From assembly GCA_019321725.1 (NCBI GenBank), contig CM033110.1, forward strand, positions 18,655,278 to 18,719,277: DNA of 64,000 nucleotides, given 5' to 3'. The position numbers and the translations under genes are program-made. The stretch is from Paulownia fortunei (Eukaryota > Streptophyta > Magnoliopsida > Lamiales > Paulowniaceae). The notes under the pieces are model-generated. The model saw only the letters and a list, made by a program, of their open reading frames with translations, had not been told where the DNA came from and searched no databases. Of this stretch, positions 37,695-50,470 are shown piece after piece (position 1 is the first letter of the stretch; each line of letters opens with the position of its first letter).

Positions 37695-40092
37695 GTTTTA
37701 TTCATAATGTTTAAATAAATAAAAGGTATTTATTTATCTTTAATTATTTTTATCAATTAGATAAAGTCTCTGGATTATTTTTAACTATGGGGCATAGTCA
37801 CGCATATGATGGTGATCAATGAATATGCCTCCATGACTTTAATATTAAATTTATGTTCCGAGTTGGGGGTTCATTGAGATGGGACATCGATAAGCCCGAT
37901 AGACTCGCACACACGATGCATAATGTCCCATTCCATACACATTGGCGTAGGGACGTTAGTGCATGTGTGTGGGTATTTGTTAGGGAACGAGTACACTGAA
38001 CGGCCCGCTGGAAAATTCTCGATTGGAAAGCATTGTTTGTTAAATGAGAATTTCCTAGTTACAATAGTGTATTAATTAATCCTTTGACTTGAGGTACCAT
38101 AGTGGCCTTGTGCATGACATCATACATTTTGATGTATTTCCTAATTGCACGACAATCATAATGGGCTTACGTTAGGTGTATGATCTTCGTATATGGAGGT
38201 CAATGAGTAGACAATAAAGGATCTGTCGTATATATGGTAGAATAGGAGAATCTCATATGTTTTCATAAGTCCTTGATTCCGAACACCTTGACCAAGACAG
38301 GATGAATACTAGACGTAGGGTTTTCCAATGATTTCATCACATGATCAATGTGACTTGAAATGGAATCATAGTTATTAAGTCAAAATAAAGTTTCAACTAA
38401 TAATTAATGCCCTAAACTTAATCAGTAAATTAGTTGACGGAGGGACCGTATTTGCATAGTACGCATGCAGAAAAGATTCACTTGCTATTCACCTAAGACT
38501 AGATAGTCGAATGCACTGTTAGGTGCTTTCCTTGATTTGTGACCATAACTAATAAATTAAGAGGATGAGTAACAAAAGTACTTTGTTTTCTTTTTGTCTT
38601 CATCTTTATTGTAAAAAATCCTTGCTAATGGATTTGAACTTCTTATTTCTAAATCTATTTGAGAGTGAATGTTGGGTTACCTCATTTTCCACCTGAACTT
38701 TCATCAGTTCAGTTATCAAAAAAATAAGGAGTTCCTTGCTCTTTGACCCATTGTGGATCTCTTGTGCAAGTTCTTTCCAAGTGCGCCCCCTTGGTAGGCT
38801 TTCCCCAAGGTTTGACTAGACTAGTAGTTGAGTGCTCCTTGTTCTTCGTATTTTGACCAGATCCGAGCTATCACTATTCCAAAACATTGATGAAAGAAAA
38901 CCCAAAAAAGTGATTCCCACCTCGAATTAATAAGTGATGGAAGAATTAACCTTTTAATAAAAAAGGGATGAAACCTTTTGATGGAGTAATTTTTTTTGAA
39001 GTGAGAAAAAAGAACACAAAAAAAAAAAAATAGAAAGAGAAGAGGAGAGGGCCCCAAAAATTCTGGCTTTCTTGCTTATAGTTTTTAGTCCCTATAAATA
39101 CACAATGTAGTCTTGATCTAATCCCATTAGGTCTCCAACTCTTCCCCTAATCAGTCCTAATCCAATTTGGAAACCTTCTCCTTCCTTATCTCTTATTTCT
39201 TTCACTTATTAGGACTCTTTAATTCTATCAATTAAAAATCCTAATTGGATTCTAACCCCATGGGCTTGGACTCTAATAAATTTATTAAAGTCCAATTAAT
39301 TGATCTCCATCAATTAATTAAAAATCCTAATACAATTAATTGATCCAATCAATTAATTAGTTGGTTCTATCATAGGTCACCTAATCATATTAGACCATTA
39401 TTTTAATTGGTTAAATTAATTTAACTCCTTAAATTAATTTTAGACCAAACTAATATAATTGATTTCCATCAATTAATTAATTCACTCTCAAGAGCCTCTA
39501 ATCATTATTAGGTTCAAATAAATAATCATATTATTTATTTGAATGAATTAATTTAACTGTTTAAATTAATTTTAATTCAAGTTGATTAATCTCCATTAAT
39601 CAACTTAATCCAACACTTTGGATTACAAAAATAGATATCGAAGTGGATGATCTCGATCTGTGTGTGACCTATTAGGTTCACAACGAAACTAGCAGTGGGT
39701 TTGCAATTTTTGCAACTTAAATGTTCCGATTATTAATCCATTTAATTAATCCGCTTGGAATTAACTTGTGGATCTATTCGAAAGTGTGGATACCGTTCGA
39801 AGGACTACACATGGAGTCCTTGGTGACGTTTTGAGAGGCCATTGAAATTGTTCGATAGGAGCTTGAGAAATCTGAATTCTTACTTACCCTTCATCAACCG
39901 AATTGCTTGAAAGGTATAATCGCGAAATTTAAGTTGTTTAATTTTATTAAAAAAGCAATCAAAAATGTAAATCGAAAATTGCATCAAATTCGGGATATGC
40001 ATATTTACATATAATGTATGATTTTATTTCAATTGTTGAAAAATTTTAAATTTCCATTGTGTTTGCAATCCCGCGATTATGCGAACCCAACA
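37695..40092 (-). mobile_element. Solo-LTR-like block of an LTR retrotransposon, no coding region
   Basis: The right end, read on the minus strand, starts TGTTGGGTTCGCATAATCGC, a typical LTR 5' start (TG). The left end on the same strand would close with ...TTTTTACA, giving TG...CA termini. A TATTTATA box at about 39,100 on the minus strand is followed by an R-like leader. Repeated AATTAATT/CAATTAATTA phrases occur around 39.25-39.6 kb. I see no gag-pol frames, no primer-binding site and no clear 5-bp target duplication, so the borders, especially the left one, are approximate. It sits at the point where the KH pseudogene's 5' part is lost. Confidence 0.55.
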
Positions 40093-41529
40093 CAAAATTA
40101 TGTTGTTTTCCTTGCCTAGGACCTCCTTTCTCTTAAATATGTGGATTAGAACGTTTATTAAGAAAATTTCTTCTATTTCCTTCCATGAATTGCTAAAATC
40201 TACCATAGCAGCAGATTATTGCAGTTCTACTTTATCCAAAACTCGAAGGATGAAAAATGACACATGAAAATGGAAGAGCATTAGATGCCAAATCAGAAGG
40301 TGTCAAGTAAAATATAACTGAATCAATAAATTCATACAAGATATAGAATTCAATAATGCTGACACTTAAACAAGAAGCTAATAGTACAGAGAACAGAAAA
40401 GGAAGAGGCAGAAGCAACTAATATTGAACCGAATTAGTCATGGCTCGGTGAGTTCAAATTTGACATATTTAGTTTTTTAATCTCACATATCCATGGTTCT
40501 TTAAGTTCAAAACACAGGCAAGCAAATCTTTGTAATTGTTTTCTTTATCATTAACCACATACTTCATGCCACACCACAATCTCTCCCTTCCATTGTCAGA
40601 AGTTCTTATCCATATAATTTAGGATTTAATTAACTTGTCTTATTTTTTTTCTCTCAAGAGCATCACAGGGACATCGGAGTATAGTCATCATCATAAAAGT
40701 AGGAAATCTTGTTTCTAATGCCACAATAAACAACCAATGAAGTACCAATTGAACAAGAGATAGATGAAACATTAGTCCAACAAAACACAACGCGGCATAT
40801 CTTACTAGCAGTGTACATGTCAAAAAAATTTAAACTTCATTTGTCATTGTGAAGTAGGCTTCGAATTTCAAAGCTTCCCCATCATTAAAGAATACAATTC
40901 CAATTTCGGTTGGAATTGAAGGCCAAGCACAGTGTCTACCTATCCAAACATAAGCCTAATCACACTTGACATTTGACATCTAATTTCTTATACATAAATG
41001 ATAAAGCCCATCAATTTAGTATTAACAAATCAGCAGCAGCACAAGACAAGGGGCCGGGAGCTGAGCATACCTAGTCAAATTGCCTGTCTCTTCAAAACAA
41101 TACCAGACGATTGCCTCGTGTAAAACCCAAAACCATTCTCTGGAACCCCATAATTATGGCAAACTACGTTATAAATTGAGCCATCCTTCATTTTCATTAT
41201 TATCCACGAAACCAGGAAACATGAATGCACCCTAAATAAGTTCGTGGCCTAGCTCAAAGTCATCAAAACTACGAGTTATCCGCAAATGAACCATATGCCC
41301 AATTTCTTCACGGGTTAAAATTTCAAAAATGTAAATCCGCTCACACAGTTTATACTACTTACCACTACCATTTCATTTTATTTATTTTTTTGGAATTTGA
41401 TCCAGAAAACAATTCCCGTACATATTCCAATCACATTTTCACGGAACTTTCAGGATTCAATAAAGTAGCTTTCCTATTTAATGCGGACACCACAATAAAG
41501 AAATACATACACAAAAGAATCGCATAATT

Positions 41530-41660
41530 GAAGGAAAACGCACCATTCTAAGAAGATGAGAGTGAGGTGTTGGGGAGATTTTCGCGTTTTGTGGAAGAAA
41601 CCTCTGCAGAGCGCGGACGGGGAGACAACAGTAGTAGAGTACGGCTTTGTTCGTTTTTGT
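41530..41660 (-). promoter_or_regulatory. Possible remnant 5' leader/promoter of the KH pseudogene
   Basis: On the minus strand this segment reads as a CT-rich leader (CTCCCC, TTTCTTCC, CTCACTCTC) with GC content above its surroundings, upstream of the KH remnants in the same orientation. Genes of this type often have a non-coding first exon. No TATA box is clear, and the link to the KH pseudogene across the LTR-like block is inference only. Confidence 0.25.
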
Positions 41661-42435
41661 TTTTCAGTTTCTTTTTAATTCTGCGCAATTTTTCAGGCAT
41701 GTATGGGTGCATTCGTTATTCTTGTAAAATTGCAATCGCACCCCCAAGATTTTGTCAATTTAACACTTATGACTTAAACCTCCCAAGTCCCAGGGCCTTC
41801 GTGGATTCAACTTTCGAAAAATTAATTTCAGGACCATGAATTCAAATCTAATTTCAAAATTAAACCTTTCCCTCTCTCAAAACATGCCATCAAAATATAC
41901 ACTTCAAAATATAATTTGAAACATTGATTGACCGCATCTAAAAATATGTCAAACTATGTCTTGTTTTCTCATTTAATAGTTTCATCAAAAGATTCATTTA
42001 TTCAAAAGTTTTAAAAAACTAAAAAGAGCTAAAATAAATGTAATCTTATCATAACAAATGCTCAAATAAAAAGTCAAAATTACATGCAATTTTCACATTG
42101 AAATTGTGCATATCCTCCTTTATTATCTGATATATTACTTTTAAACTTTGTGTGAGTGCTCCTTTATGACTTATTGGGCACGTACATTGCAAACCACTAG
42201 AGGAATTACAAGGAAATGACACCAAGCAAAGTGGTAAATTCCAAGATGTTAGATTTATGTTCTAGCAAAAGTTGGCCCTAACGATGACAATGTTTTTGGG
42301 CTATCATGAATTAAAAATTTGTTTAAAGTATATTTTTCTAGTTATTAAATATGATAATTTTTTGAATATTTTGGATATAGAATAAAAACATGATTGCTTA
42401 TGAAATTTGAGTGTGTACTTCGTAGCTTAAGCTTT

Positions 42436-42616
42436 CATTTGGATTGATGGATTTGAATATAAAGATTTCAAATTCATAATAACAAATTTATTGAATTTGT
42501 TTGGATAATCTTATAATCCAATAGATTTCAAATTCTTAATCTCCTATTTTAAAATGAGTCATTTGAAATCTTTCCCTCAAATGCTCCCCTCAAATCCAAA
42601 TCCTTCCATCCAAATG
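42436..42616. mobile_element. Small MITE-like element, about 181 bp
   Basis: The left end is CATTTGGATTGATGGATTTG. The right end reverse-complemented is CATTTGGATGGAAGGATTTG. The inside continues with loosely inverted AAATCTTT/GATTTCAAATTC phrases. There is no coding capacity. A more diverged relative lies near 62.29-62.49 kb. No sure target duplication was seen. Confidence 0.6.
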
Positions 42617-43855
42617 TAACCTAAAATTCTTGCAATTAATATTAAGTATAGCTCTCAATTAAACAGATTCATATTTAATGCAACTAGATTTTGTAGCACC
42701 ACTCAATAGTATGTTGTCAATGGTTATGAAACAATATTTTCATAGTAGTTCATGACATAAAGTGTATTCAAAAGTACAAAGAAACTTTTTTTTTATTACA
42801 GGAACTTGGAGGGTTTCAGAGGAAAAAAATAAAAAAATGAAGAGAGTTTTCTTATCAAACTGAATTTTTTTTAACTATCCATGAAGTCGAAAACAAAATT
42901 TTTTCTACAAAATTAAAGTAGATGGATGGAAGCTTTAAACCATGCGCTACTAAATGCAAGTAAGAAGATGCTGCCAATTCTCAGTTTGCAATAGATTGCT
43001 TGGGTAAATTTGTTGAATGCTTAGAGCAGTTTTGGTTTTATTTTTAAACTTATTTTCATATTTTTCGTATTTTTAGAATTTAAAATATTTTTCTGTAAAA
43101 TTTGGATTAATTATGTTTTTATATTGATTATATAAGTATGGAATTGAAAATGTTAGTATTATGATATTTGCTGCATAAAATAATGTAAAATATTATTAAA
43201 TTTGAAAATAAAGTTTAGTAGATTCATAAGAATATATAAAATTTTAGTAGACTTGAAAATAAAATTTAAAAATAAAAAATAATTTTTATTTTTAATGAAA
43301 ATGAGTAAATAAATGCATATTCGGGATTTCAAATAATAAAAACAAACGGCCACTTAGTTATAATGCTCGTATTTAGAATAAGACTTCTTTCATGTTAGTA
43401 GTAGTTCCAAGTTCTCAAGGCCTACCATAAAATGTTTGTTCTAAATCATTGTAAACGATATAGCGCACATATACACAAGGCATTCATGGTACCATAACTA
43501 CATGTTTCATAATAGCTTTATTAGCAGACAACACATAGGTAGAGAGAGCAACAACCTACGTTTTACTCATTTGGTCCAAATGCTAAAAATTGGCATTGCG
43601 AATTCCTGAAGTGCAAAATCTGAGGACTAGCTAATGAAAATTCCATTTGACCATCTCAGTACTTGTTCTCCTACAATAATGTACCAACTCTAATCACATT
43701 TTTGTACACCTCTTCTCATCAAGCTCATATAGGTAAAACAAAAAAGCATTTAGCTCTCTTATATAAGACCCCCAAAAAAAAAATATTAAAAAAAAAAAAA
43801 AAAAGGGGGAAAGGGCAAAAAGAACTAATGAAATAGTTGATCTGAGCCGTCAATT

Positions 43856-44824
43856 TCACGAAGCCGGATAATCAAGACCTAGCTCCATTTTACAGAATCC
43901 AGCGTCGTCCTCATCAGAGCCAACAGCTTCCTTCATTGGCAATTCCTTCGGCTTCACATAGCGTTTGAACGGCTCGAATCCGAGAGTCAGATCTAGCTCA
44001 ATTTCCCCGTCATCGGATCGCCGGTCATCTTCTCTAGCCGAATCTAAAGCCGGGTCCGTCCCGTGGTCAGGCTCCGCGTTATCAGCCGAAGCCAAGCTCT
44101 CGCTCTCCCGGCTTTCCCTCTCCACATTCGGTTCAGCCGCCTCAGACTGGTGGCTCAATGAAGACTCATGGCTCGGCGACCTGTTAACCTCCTCGCGACC
44201 CGACTCTTCAACCGAACCAACCCAGACACGACTCCGCTTCGACTTCGCTCCTGACCGCTTGAAACGGCACCGGGTTCTGACGCGGTGCAGATCATTCGAA
44301 CCGGAAAGATCATCTTCCTTGTTAACATGCCTGATGTCATAGGCCTTGAGAGGAGGCCCGTTTTTGGTCTCGGCGGCGTCAGTGGATATCTTGGCTATCG
44401 GAGCCCCTTTCAAAACCGCCTCCACGGCGTTCTGGCAGAGTTGCCAGCTTCCGGACCAGAGCAACCCGACCGACCCATATATGGGATTCACGATCCTTCC
44501 GCATGCCTCATACAGTAAAGACCTAAATATAGCTGCACGCCGTAAATTAATCTGTTAGAAATTGAGTAATCGAAACTATCACAAACACCTAATATATCCA
44601 TATGTAAGGGGGAAATGAGAAAAAGGGTACGAACCAGGGCGGAGGTGTTGGGGGCCGGCATTGATGAGGTTCATAAGGCCAGCGCGGCCGTAGAACTTGG
44701 CGAGGAAAACGGTGGCGTTAGCCTGTGAGTCGGGGTTTTTTATCCACTCCAAACACGGCCTTATGCTGCAGTTGTCGCTGCAACCCTTCCTCAGCACCCG
44801 ACATCCATTACAACTCATCCGCAT
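43856..44824 (-). CDS. LBD41: Class II LOB-domain (LBD/ASL) transcriptional regulator, LBD41-like
   Basis: Two exons on the minus strand, 44,824-44,635 and 44,532-43,856, join in frame (Ala64 is split by the intron) to 288 residues. LBD proteins are plant-specific nuclear DNA-binding regulators. The LOB zinc-finger-like block is at Cys5, Cys8, Cys15 and Cys19 (C-x2-C-x6-C-x3-C). The GAS block follows ([16 protein letters not shown] at about 35-50), then [18 protein letters not shown]. The start [15 protein letters not shown] and the C-terminal [10 protein letters not shown] place it in class II near Arabidopsis LBD40/41/42, which lack the class I leucine-zipper-like coil. Residues 243-247 read LDLTL, an LxLxL EAR-type repression motif, and the extreme C-terminus has a second MELGL. 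The middle is Ser/Arg/Glu-rich and probably disordered. In Arabidopsis LBD41 is induced by low oxygen; whether this copy is, the sequence does not show. The exact orthologue number is uncertain. Confidence 0.93.
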
Positions 44825-45330
44825 TTTTTGTGTGTTATCTATCTTGCTTCGATTTCTTTATTACACAGATTATAGAAGAAGAGAGGGCAATTGAGGGTAG
44901 ATGATAAAGATTTTAGAATATGGGTTTTCGTCAATATACATATATATATATAGTAAATGTGTATGTATAATGGGCAGCCGGTGGGTTTAGGGAGAGTGGG
45001 TGGGTGTTGGGGTTGGGGGGTCAGTACAAACTAGGGTCGCATGCAGTTTGGTAGGAAAGGCGGGATAGTGGGGTTCCAGGTTTACACATTCATGGAATTG
45101 AGGCGGCGGCTGTATCACCACTGAATTTCATTAAACTATGGCCCCCTCTTCCTATAAAATGTCAAACCATGACAAAAATAAATGTTTAATCCATGAGTGT
45201 AAGACCTCACTTCCGTCTCCAGCGCGTGGTTGTCAATGCCCAGTTATTGGCCGCGACCTTAGGCTCCCATTGGTGGGTTATATCTAAGGGAGAAGAAGCC
45301 ACAGATTGGTTCTTTTCTGCTTGATACAAA
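44825..45330 (-). promoter_or_regulatory. Promoter and 5' region of the LBD gene
   Basis: A TATATATA stretch at about 44,936-44,954 on the minus strand lies ~115 bases before the ATG. The interval 45,200-45,330 is less AT-rich than its surroundings. It contains two ATTGG sequences (CCAAT boxes on the minus strand, about 45,266 and 45,304) and a GCGCGTGG/GCCGCGACC patch. Roles are inferred from position only. Confidence 0.4.
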
Positions 45331-45762
45331 CCCTAGATAAGCTCAAATATCCGGAACCCTGCACTAAAGTTCTGTGAGTGGGCCTTGCTCTTTTTTGTTC
45401 AATTGACAAAATCAAAATTTGCACTTTGCTCCCTAAAGTTTATACTTATCCAAACAAAAAATGGATTGAGATAATGCTGTTTTCTTGTTGTTGATCGTGT
45501 TTATCTTGTCTATCATAATAACAACAATAATTAATTTTGTTATTTTCTTAGAAATGATATCCTTTTGGGAATAGCATATTTAGTACAACAAAGCCAAATA
45601 AATATTTAAAAGAAAATAGATAGAAAATTTTAGATAAAATTTGTCAATGTGATCTACAACAAATATTTAGGAAATCTACAAAATTGTTTGCATCAAATAA
45701 TTTTTGTAAGATAAAAGGGAAAATAATTTGTCCCCAATACTAAAATCATAATAATTTAGGGT

Positions 45763-46200
45763 TAAATCAATATACTTGAGTTCGTATCGAAATAATTTGA
45801 GTTTAGGTACTTGAGTTTGTGGTGACTTGAAACACCAACACATGTTAGGATCGTTAGAATGACTCACAACTAAAACTCTTCAATACTTAAGTTAATTTAG
45901 ATCTTGAGATTGTAAAAAATTAGAATACAAAATGAGTAAAAATATAAAAAGTTATCTTATGAGAACTGTGTATTGAATATTTATAATCGATATTCGTGTA
46001 TAGATTGTACAAGTTATGGTTCAGATAATATGATTTGATTAACTTGTCTGTTTCATCAATTCGCTTCATTAATGATAGAGAAATCAGGTCAACTCGAACT
46101 CAAGTTCAAATCAAGTTAGGTTCTAAGTAAAAATACATGAACTTTTGAGCATTTTTAATATTTTGATGATATTTTAGAAGTATGAATGTAATTTAAATGT
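45763..46200 (+). repeat. Dispersed repeat, copy 1 (partner at 53,856-54,290)
   Basis: About 438 bp align in the same orientation with 53,856-54,290. Shared phrases in order: AAATCAAT-TACTTGA, CACGTTA/CATGTTA, AACTAAAACTCT-CAAT, GTTATCTTATGAGAACTGT, CAAGTTATGGTT and a terminal GTAT-AAT-TAATT. Copies are diverged by substitutions. No frames or terminal repeats were seen, so the transposon class is unknown. Confidence 0.7.
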
Positions 46201-47349
46201 ATTTTACATCACATAGAAAATTCAATTAAACCAAATTACTAGCTACTTCATCATAGTAAGTGTGAAATGACTTTACCCCTAAACTACATGCATGGTGTCA
46301 CTTTATTCTCTTAAGTATGAACATAATGCACTAGCCCCTCTATCTAGGAAACTATAATTAATTTTTTTATTTTACCCTTCTTCCCATTACTTGGAAAAAT
46401 ATTGAAGTTAAAATACTGAAAATTTAATATTATTGTCTAAATTTATTAATACAAAGACTTGTCTAAAACTTTTTGTGATATAAAGACAACTAATTTAAAC
46501 TAAATCAATTACAAAATGTCATAACAATTGAATTTTATATTTGATTTAATTAAAAGTAATATTAATATAAATTTATTTTATTTTTAATTATCGTAGATAA
46601 TAATTAAATAATTTAATAGTCATAAGGCTAGAGTTGCTGAAAGCATTGTTTGGAAAATAGAGACTAAATGTGAAAGGAGTAGCCTTAAGTCTTGTAACAA
46701 TGCTGAAAGCATTGTTTCATCAACAAGGATTAACCCCATTACATTACACGATCTTACGTTTTTGTAGAGACATGTATTTTTAGTAAATAATCGTCCCCAT
46801 ATGATTACTTTGCTTCATTTGTGAGAATTTAGGAGACCTCTATTTCCTATAGTTATACGATTATTTTGCTGTATTTTCTAAAAATAACTACCTTGTGTCT
46901 TTTTTTGTATTATCTACATAGCCACCTGTACCAATTTCAAGTAAAGATATATCTTTTTTGTTTAAATGCTTTTTGTGCTTTTTTCTAAAAGTAGTAATTA
47001 TTTAACGACAAATTATAATATGTAAATGTAAAACTAATTAATTAAATAGAAATTATTACTTTATATATGAAACTAAATATAAAAGATTATATTAATTTAA
47101 ACTAAATATAAAAAGTTATATTATTTTATAATTGGTCTAATTTAAATTAATTTTTTTATATTATTGAGTGCAAAGAAATATTTAAAGTGTAATTTTTTTT
47201 AATATTTTTCAAAATATATTAAAAAGATGAGTAACACAAAAATTCTTAACTAAAGGGGTTAAAATATATATATAGTTAATTTTAGGGGGAAAAGTGACAA
47301 TAGGAGCAAAGTTGAATTAATCCGAGAAATGGTATAGGAACTAAAAGTT

Positions 47350-47660
47350 AGCAATGCCACGTGAAGAGCCATGGGGGAGCATCGGGGTGCGGCGCCATGC
47401 AAGCGGGAACAAATATGGGCTGGCGCGTGGCGATCACAGGGACTGTCAGAGTGCGGTCGAATCGCCACATATCGTGGAGGCCGAGGGAATCGACGGGCGG
47501 GGCCCAGCACCTCCCGGTTTTCTGGAAGTCGTAAACCGCTCCCAAAACAGGCCACCGGTTTCTGGTTTTCGGGTTAAGCTTTTGTGGGTCTGTGGGCGCC
47601 TGCTTTCGACCTATGGGCCACCAAAACGGGTACCATATCCCCGTTTGTCACGTCACTTGT
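47350..47660. other. Unexplained GC-rich island in AT-rich DNA
   Basis: About 310 bp with many CpG sites (GGCGCC, GGCGCG, CGACGGGCGGGG) in surroundings that are mostly A/T. It includes an ACGT core (CCACGTGA near 47,358) and CACGTCAC near 47,649. Overlapping ORFs on both strands (for example 98 codons at 47,259-47,555 minus) show no recognisable motif. It could be an old promoter, a gene fragment or a transposon part. Confidence 0.45.
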
Positions 47661-49475
47661 GCTTATCCCATAAGCTCGGATTTGGTACGGCAAATCAATT
47701 ACGCCCTTTCAAAGTTTCACTTGAGTATAAATGGGTCACAATTAAACTATATTTGAGCATGTTTTTAATATTAAATTTAATAAAACTTTATGTAGTGGAA
47801 ATATTTCAGTTTTTATTTAATCTAAGTAACATGGTAATAAAGGTATAATTAAAGTAAATTTTTTTTATTGACTCTAAATTTGATTATTTAATTTTACACT
47901 TTTAACTATATCAATATAATTTTTATTGGAATTTAACCTTCTCAATAAATGAAAAAGAAAGTATATATTTTTAAGTTAATCAACATGTTACATTTAGATT
48001 CATAAAAATTCAAAAAATTTATGATGTAATTAAAGTAATTTAACGATCAACATGTAGTAAATCAATATCATTATTGATAAATTCTATCAATTTGAGAAAC
48101 CAAAAAAAAAAATTATCAAAAAAAGATTCAATCCCTTAATTTCTTAATTTGAAAAGCTCAAAGGTAATTTAATCCAGAAATCAAAAAGTCTTTACAGTGT
48201 TAATGTAAAACTTAACAATTGAGTTTATTGGAATAAAAAATTGATATTTATTTTCAGGATTGAGAAATATTTTCATGAGTTTTTCAAATATAAAAATGTA
48301 TTTAAATAATTTTAATTTTGACATATATATATATATATTAAAACTTTTATCATTATATTTTTTTAATGAATAAATGGATAGTTATATAACTTGTCTTGGA
48401 AATATATATAATGCATTATTCAAGGATTAAAATAAAAATTAAGAACTAAAAATAGAACTTCGTAACTTTGTTTTGACCATTTTATCTTTAGAAAAATGGC
48501 ATATACAATGCATACAGTCGTTTTTCCGATATAACACAGTCAAAAAGTGATCTTAAAAACTAAAATGAAATAAAAATTAAACTTTAGGATGATAAAATTA
48601 TGATTTTAACCTTGCTATTCTTAGTCAAATGTTAGATCAAGAATTATATTATTCTTCTCATTTTGACAGCAGTTTCACATTTATCATACAAATTTCCACA
48701 AAGTGATAATGGGTGTAGTATTTATGAATATAAAACTTATATGGAGCAAAACTTGAGTGTAAAGGCAAAAGTTGCTTCATTGGAACTTAAAATGAGAAAG
48801 TTAGGTTATGCTTGGATTTTAAGAGCTGGTTTGTTTCATATTTCAATATTTTTTAAAGTTGAAAAAATATTTTTTTATGTGAAAATAAAAATATGTTTGA
48901 ATTTATTGTATGAAGACATTGATTTTATAGGATTTGAAATGAAAATGTATTTCCACACGTTAAAACACAATATATATTAAACATACGTTTGGTTTTGATA
49001 CTCCCAAAATAATAAATTTTATGTAATAATAATATTTCAATATGAGAATGATAATTTATGGGTTCTGTTATTATTTTTTTTATATCCTATCAATCAAATT
49101 ATATTGAGAGAAAAGATTGTTATTCAATTAGATGTCGTCTCATTACTTTCTTATGTCACATTAATTTTATGTGGAAAGATAAAAATATTCAATTTGTTAG
49201 TAATTTTTAATTATTTTTAAATTACTAAAAATATTGTATCAAACGTTAATGTTACGGGTCATCGACTTGCTAAAATTTGTTAAGAGATTCAAATCATGTT
49301 TCTCTTCTCCTTTCCTATGTTTTAGATAAGAAATAAAAATAAAACAAAAGTTTTACAAAGGCTATAGTTTTAGTTGTTCACTCATCTCAATTACTATTAG
49401 TAGAACAGATTTGATCGATCCAAAAATTTCAACATTTCATTCATAAAATATAGAACAGGTCGGCAAAGTAGCTCG

Positions 49476-49681
49476 TAATATAAAAAATATTTTAAAAAAA
49501 TCTGCTCATAATAGAATTTGGAGGGAAATACTTGAATAAAGAAAATTGTATATAATTTAATATAAATAAACTTGGTAATATGAAAAACATTTTCAAAAAA
49601 AAAAAATCCGCTCATAATAGAATTTGGAGGGAAATACTTGAAGAAAGAAAATTATATATAATTTAATATAAATAAACTTGG
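49476..49681. repeat. Recent tandem duplication, about 100-bp unit
   Basis: Copy 1 at 49,476-49,575 and copy 2 at 49,576-49,681 share nearly all bases over CTCATAATAGAATTTGGAGG and ACTTGAA-AAAGAAAATT-TATA. They differ mainly by poly(A) length and a few substitutions. The high identity suggests recent origin. Confidence 0.85.
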
Positions 49682-50289
49682 CACTTGACTATATTTTTCC
49701 ATGGAAATAAATAATTAGCTTATTTATTTAATTCCGAAATTTATTTTTTTTCAAAATGTTGTAATAATATAAAGGTTGCGGTTTAGAGTTTTTTCATGAA
49801 CATCTACAAGTGAAACAATATATTATAAATAAAATTTTATTTCAAATCGAATATAGCAATGTTCGGAGGAAACTCATGATTAAATATTGCAATCCTACGA
49901 AAAAAAAAAACTCCCTTTATCACAAGACCAAGTCAGAATATATTCATTCCCAAAATTCATCTTTTATATTCACATTACTCCCAAAAAGTTTGACTAACAA
50001 TTTTCAAGTAAAAATTTCAAAATTGCTATTTGCAAACTTCAACATATTATATTGTTTTCTAAAAATGAATTACCATTGAATTGTTTATTAATTTATTACG
50101 TGGCCAAAATTATTATTTTAAGGAAAAAAAAACGTGATCGAAATTCACATCTTTTTCAAGTTTCCTTTACTTCTTTTTTTCTATTTTAAGTTTCCTTTAT
50201 TTTTTCCTTTTTTCCCCCAACAGAACATGCTTTGAAAAAACTTGCAAATGAGACCCAAAAATTGCCAAACAAGGCCCTAATTCTAAACA

Positions 50290-50470
50290 TGGAAATTGCC
50301 TGCATGGTCATATCTCAGTTGGTTTAAGCCGTAGAGTTATTTCGTACGGACAGTCGCAGTGTGGTGGTTAGATTCTGCTTGGTGGCTAAGCTATGTTCTA
50401 AAGGGATGGTCGGGTTCCGTCAAGGTGTGATGGATCCGTTGTAGGTACCACTGTATAGAAATTTTTTATC
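50290..50470 (+). mobile_element. Possible tRNA-derived SINE
   Basis: TATCTCAGTTGGTTTAAGCC near 50,311 resembles a tRNA box A region. GGTTAGATTCT near 50,365 resembles box B (GGTTCGATTCC), about 50 bases later, which is the usual spacing. The ~100 bp after it are unrelated to tRNA and end in a T-rich tail. GAAATT occurs near both ends and could be a short target duplication. It is too diverged to be a working tRNA gene. Confidence 0.45.

Larger units (their letters stand above)
40093..43800. other. Intergenic region between the LTR-like block and the LBD gene
   Basis: No coding exon recognised. A block at about 41,530-41,660 is richer in GC and, on the minus strand, resembles a pyrimidine-rich 5' leader; it may be the remaining promoter and leader of the KH pseudogene. 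A small MITE-like element lies at 42,436-42,616. The rest is AT-rich. Confidence 0.5.

Noticed and set aside
47259..47848. ORFs of 98 and 164 codons across the GC-rich island
   Set aside because: Both strands are open merely because CpG-rich DNA has few stops; the 164-codon frame runs on into AT-rich non-coding sequence with no motif.
50290..50400. A functional tRNA gene
   Set aside because: Box A and B resemblance is partial, no acceptor-stem pairing is visible and the sequence lacks a clean cloverleaf; a diverged SINE is more likely.
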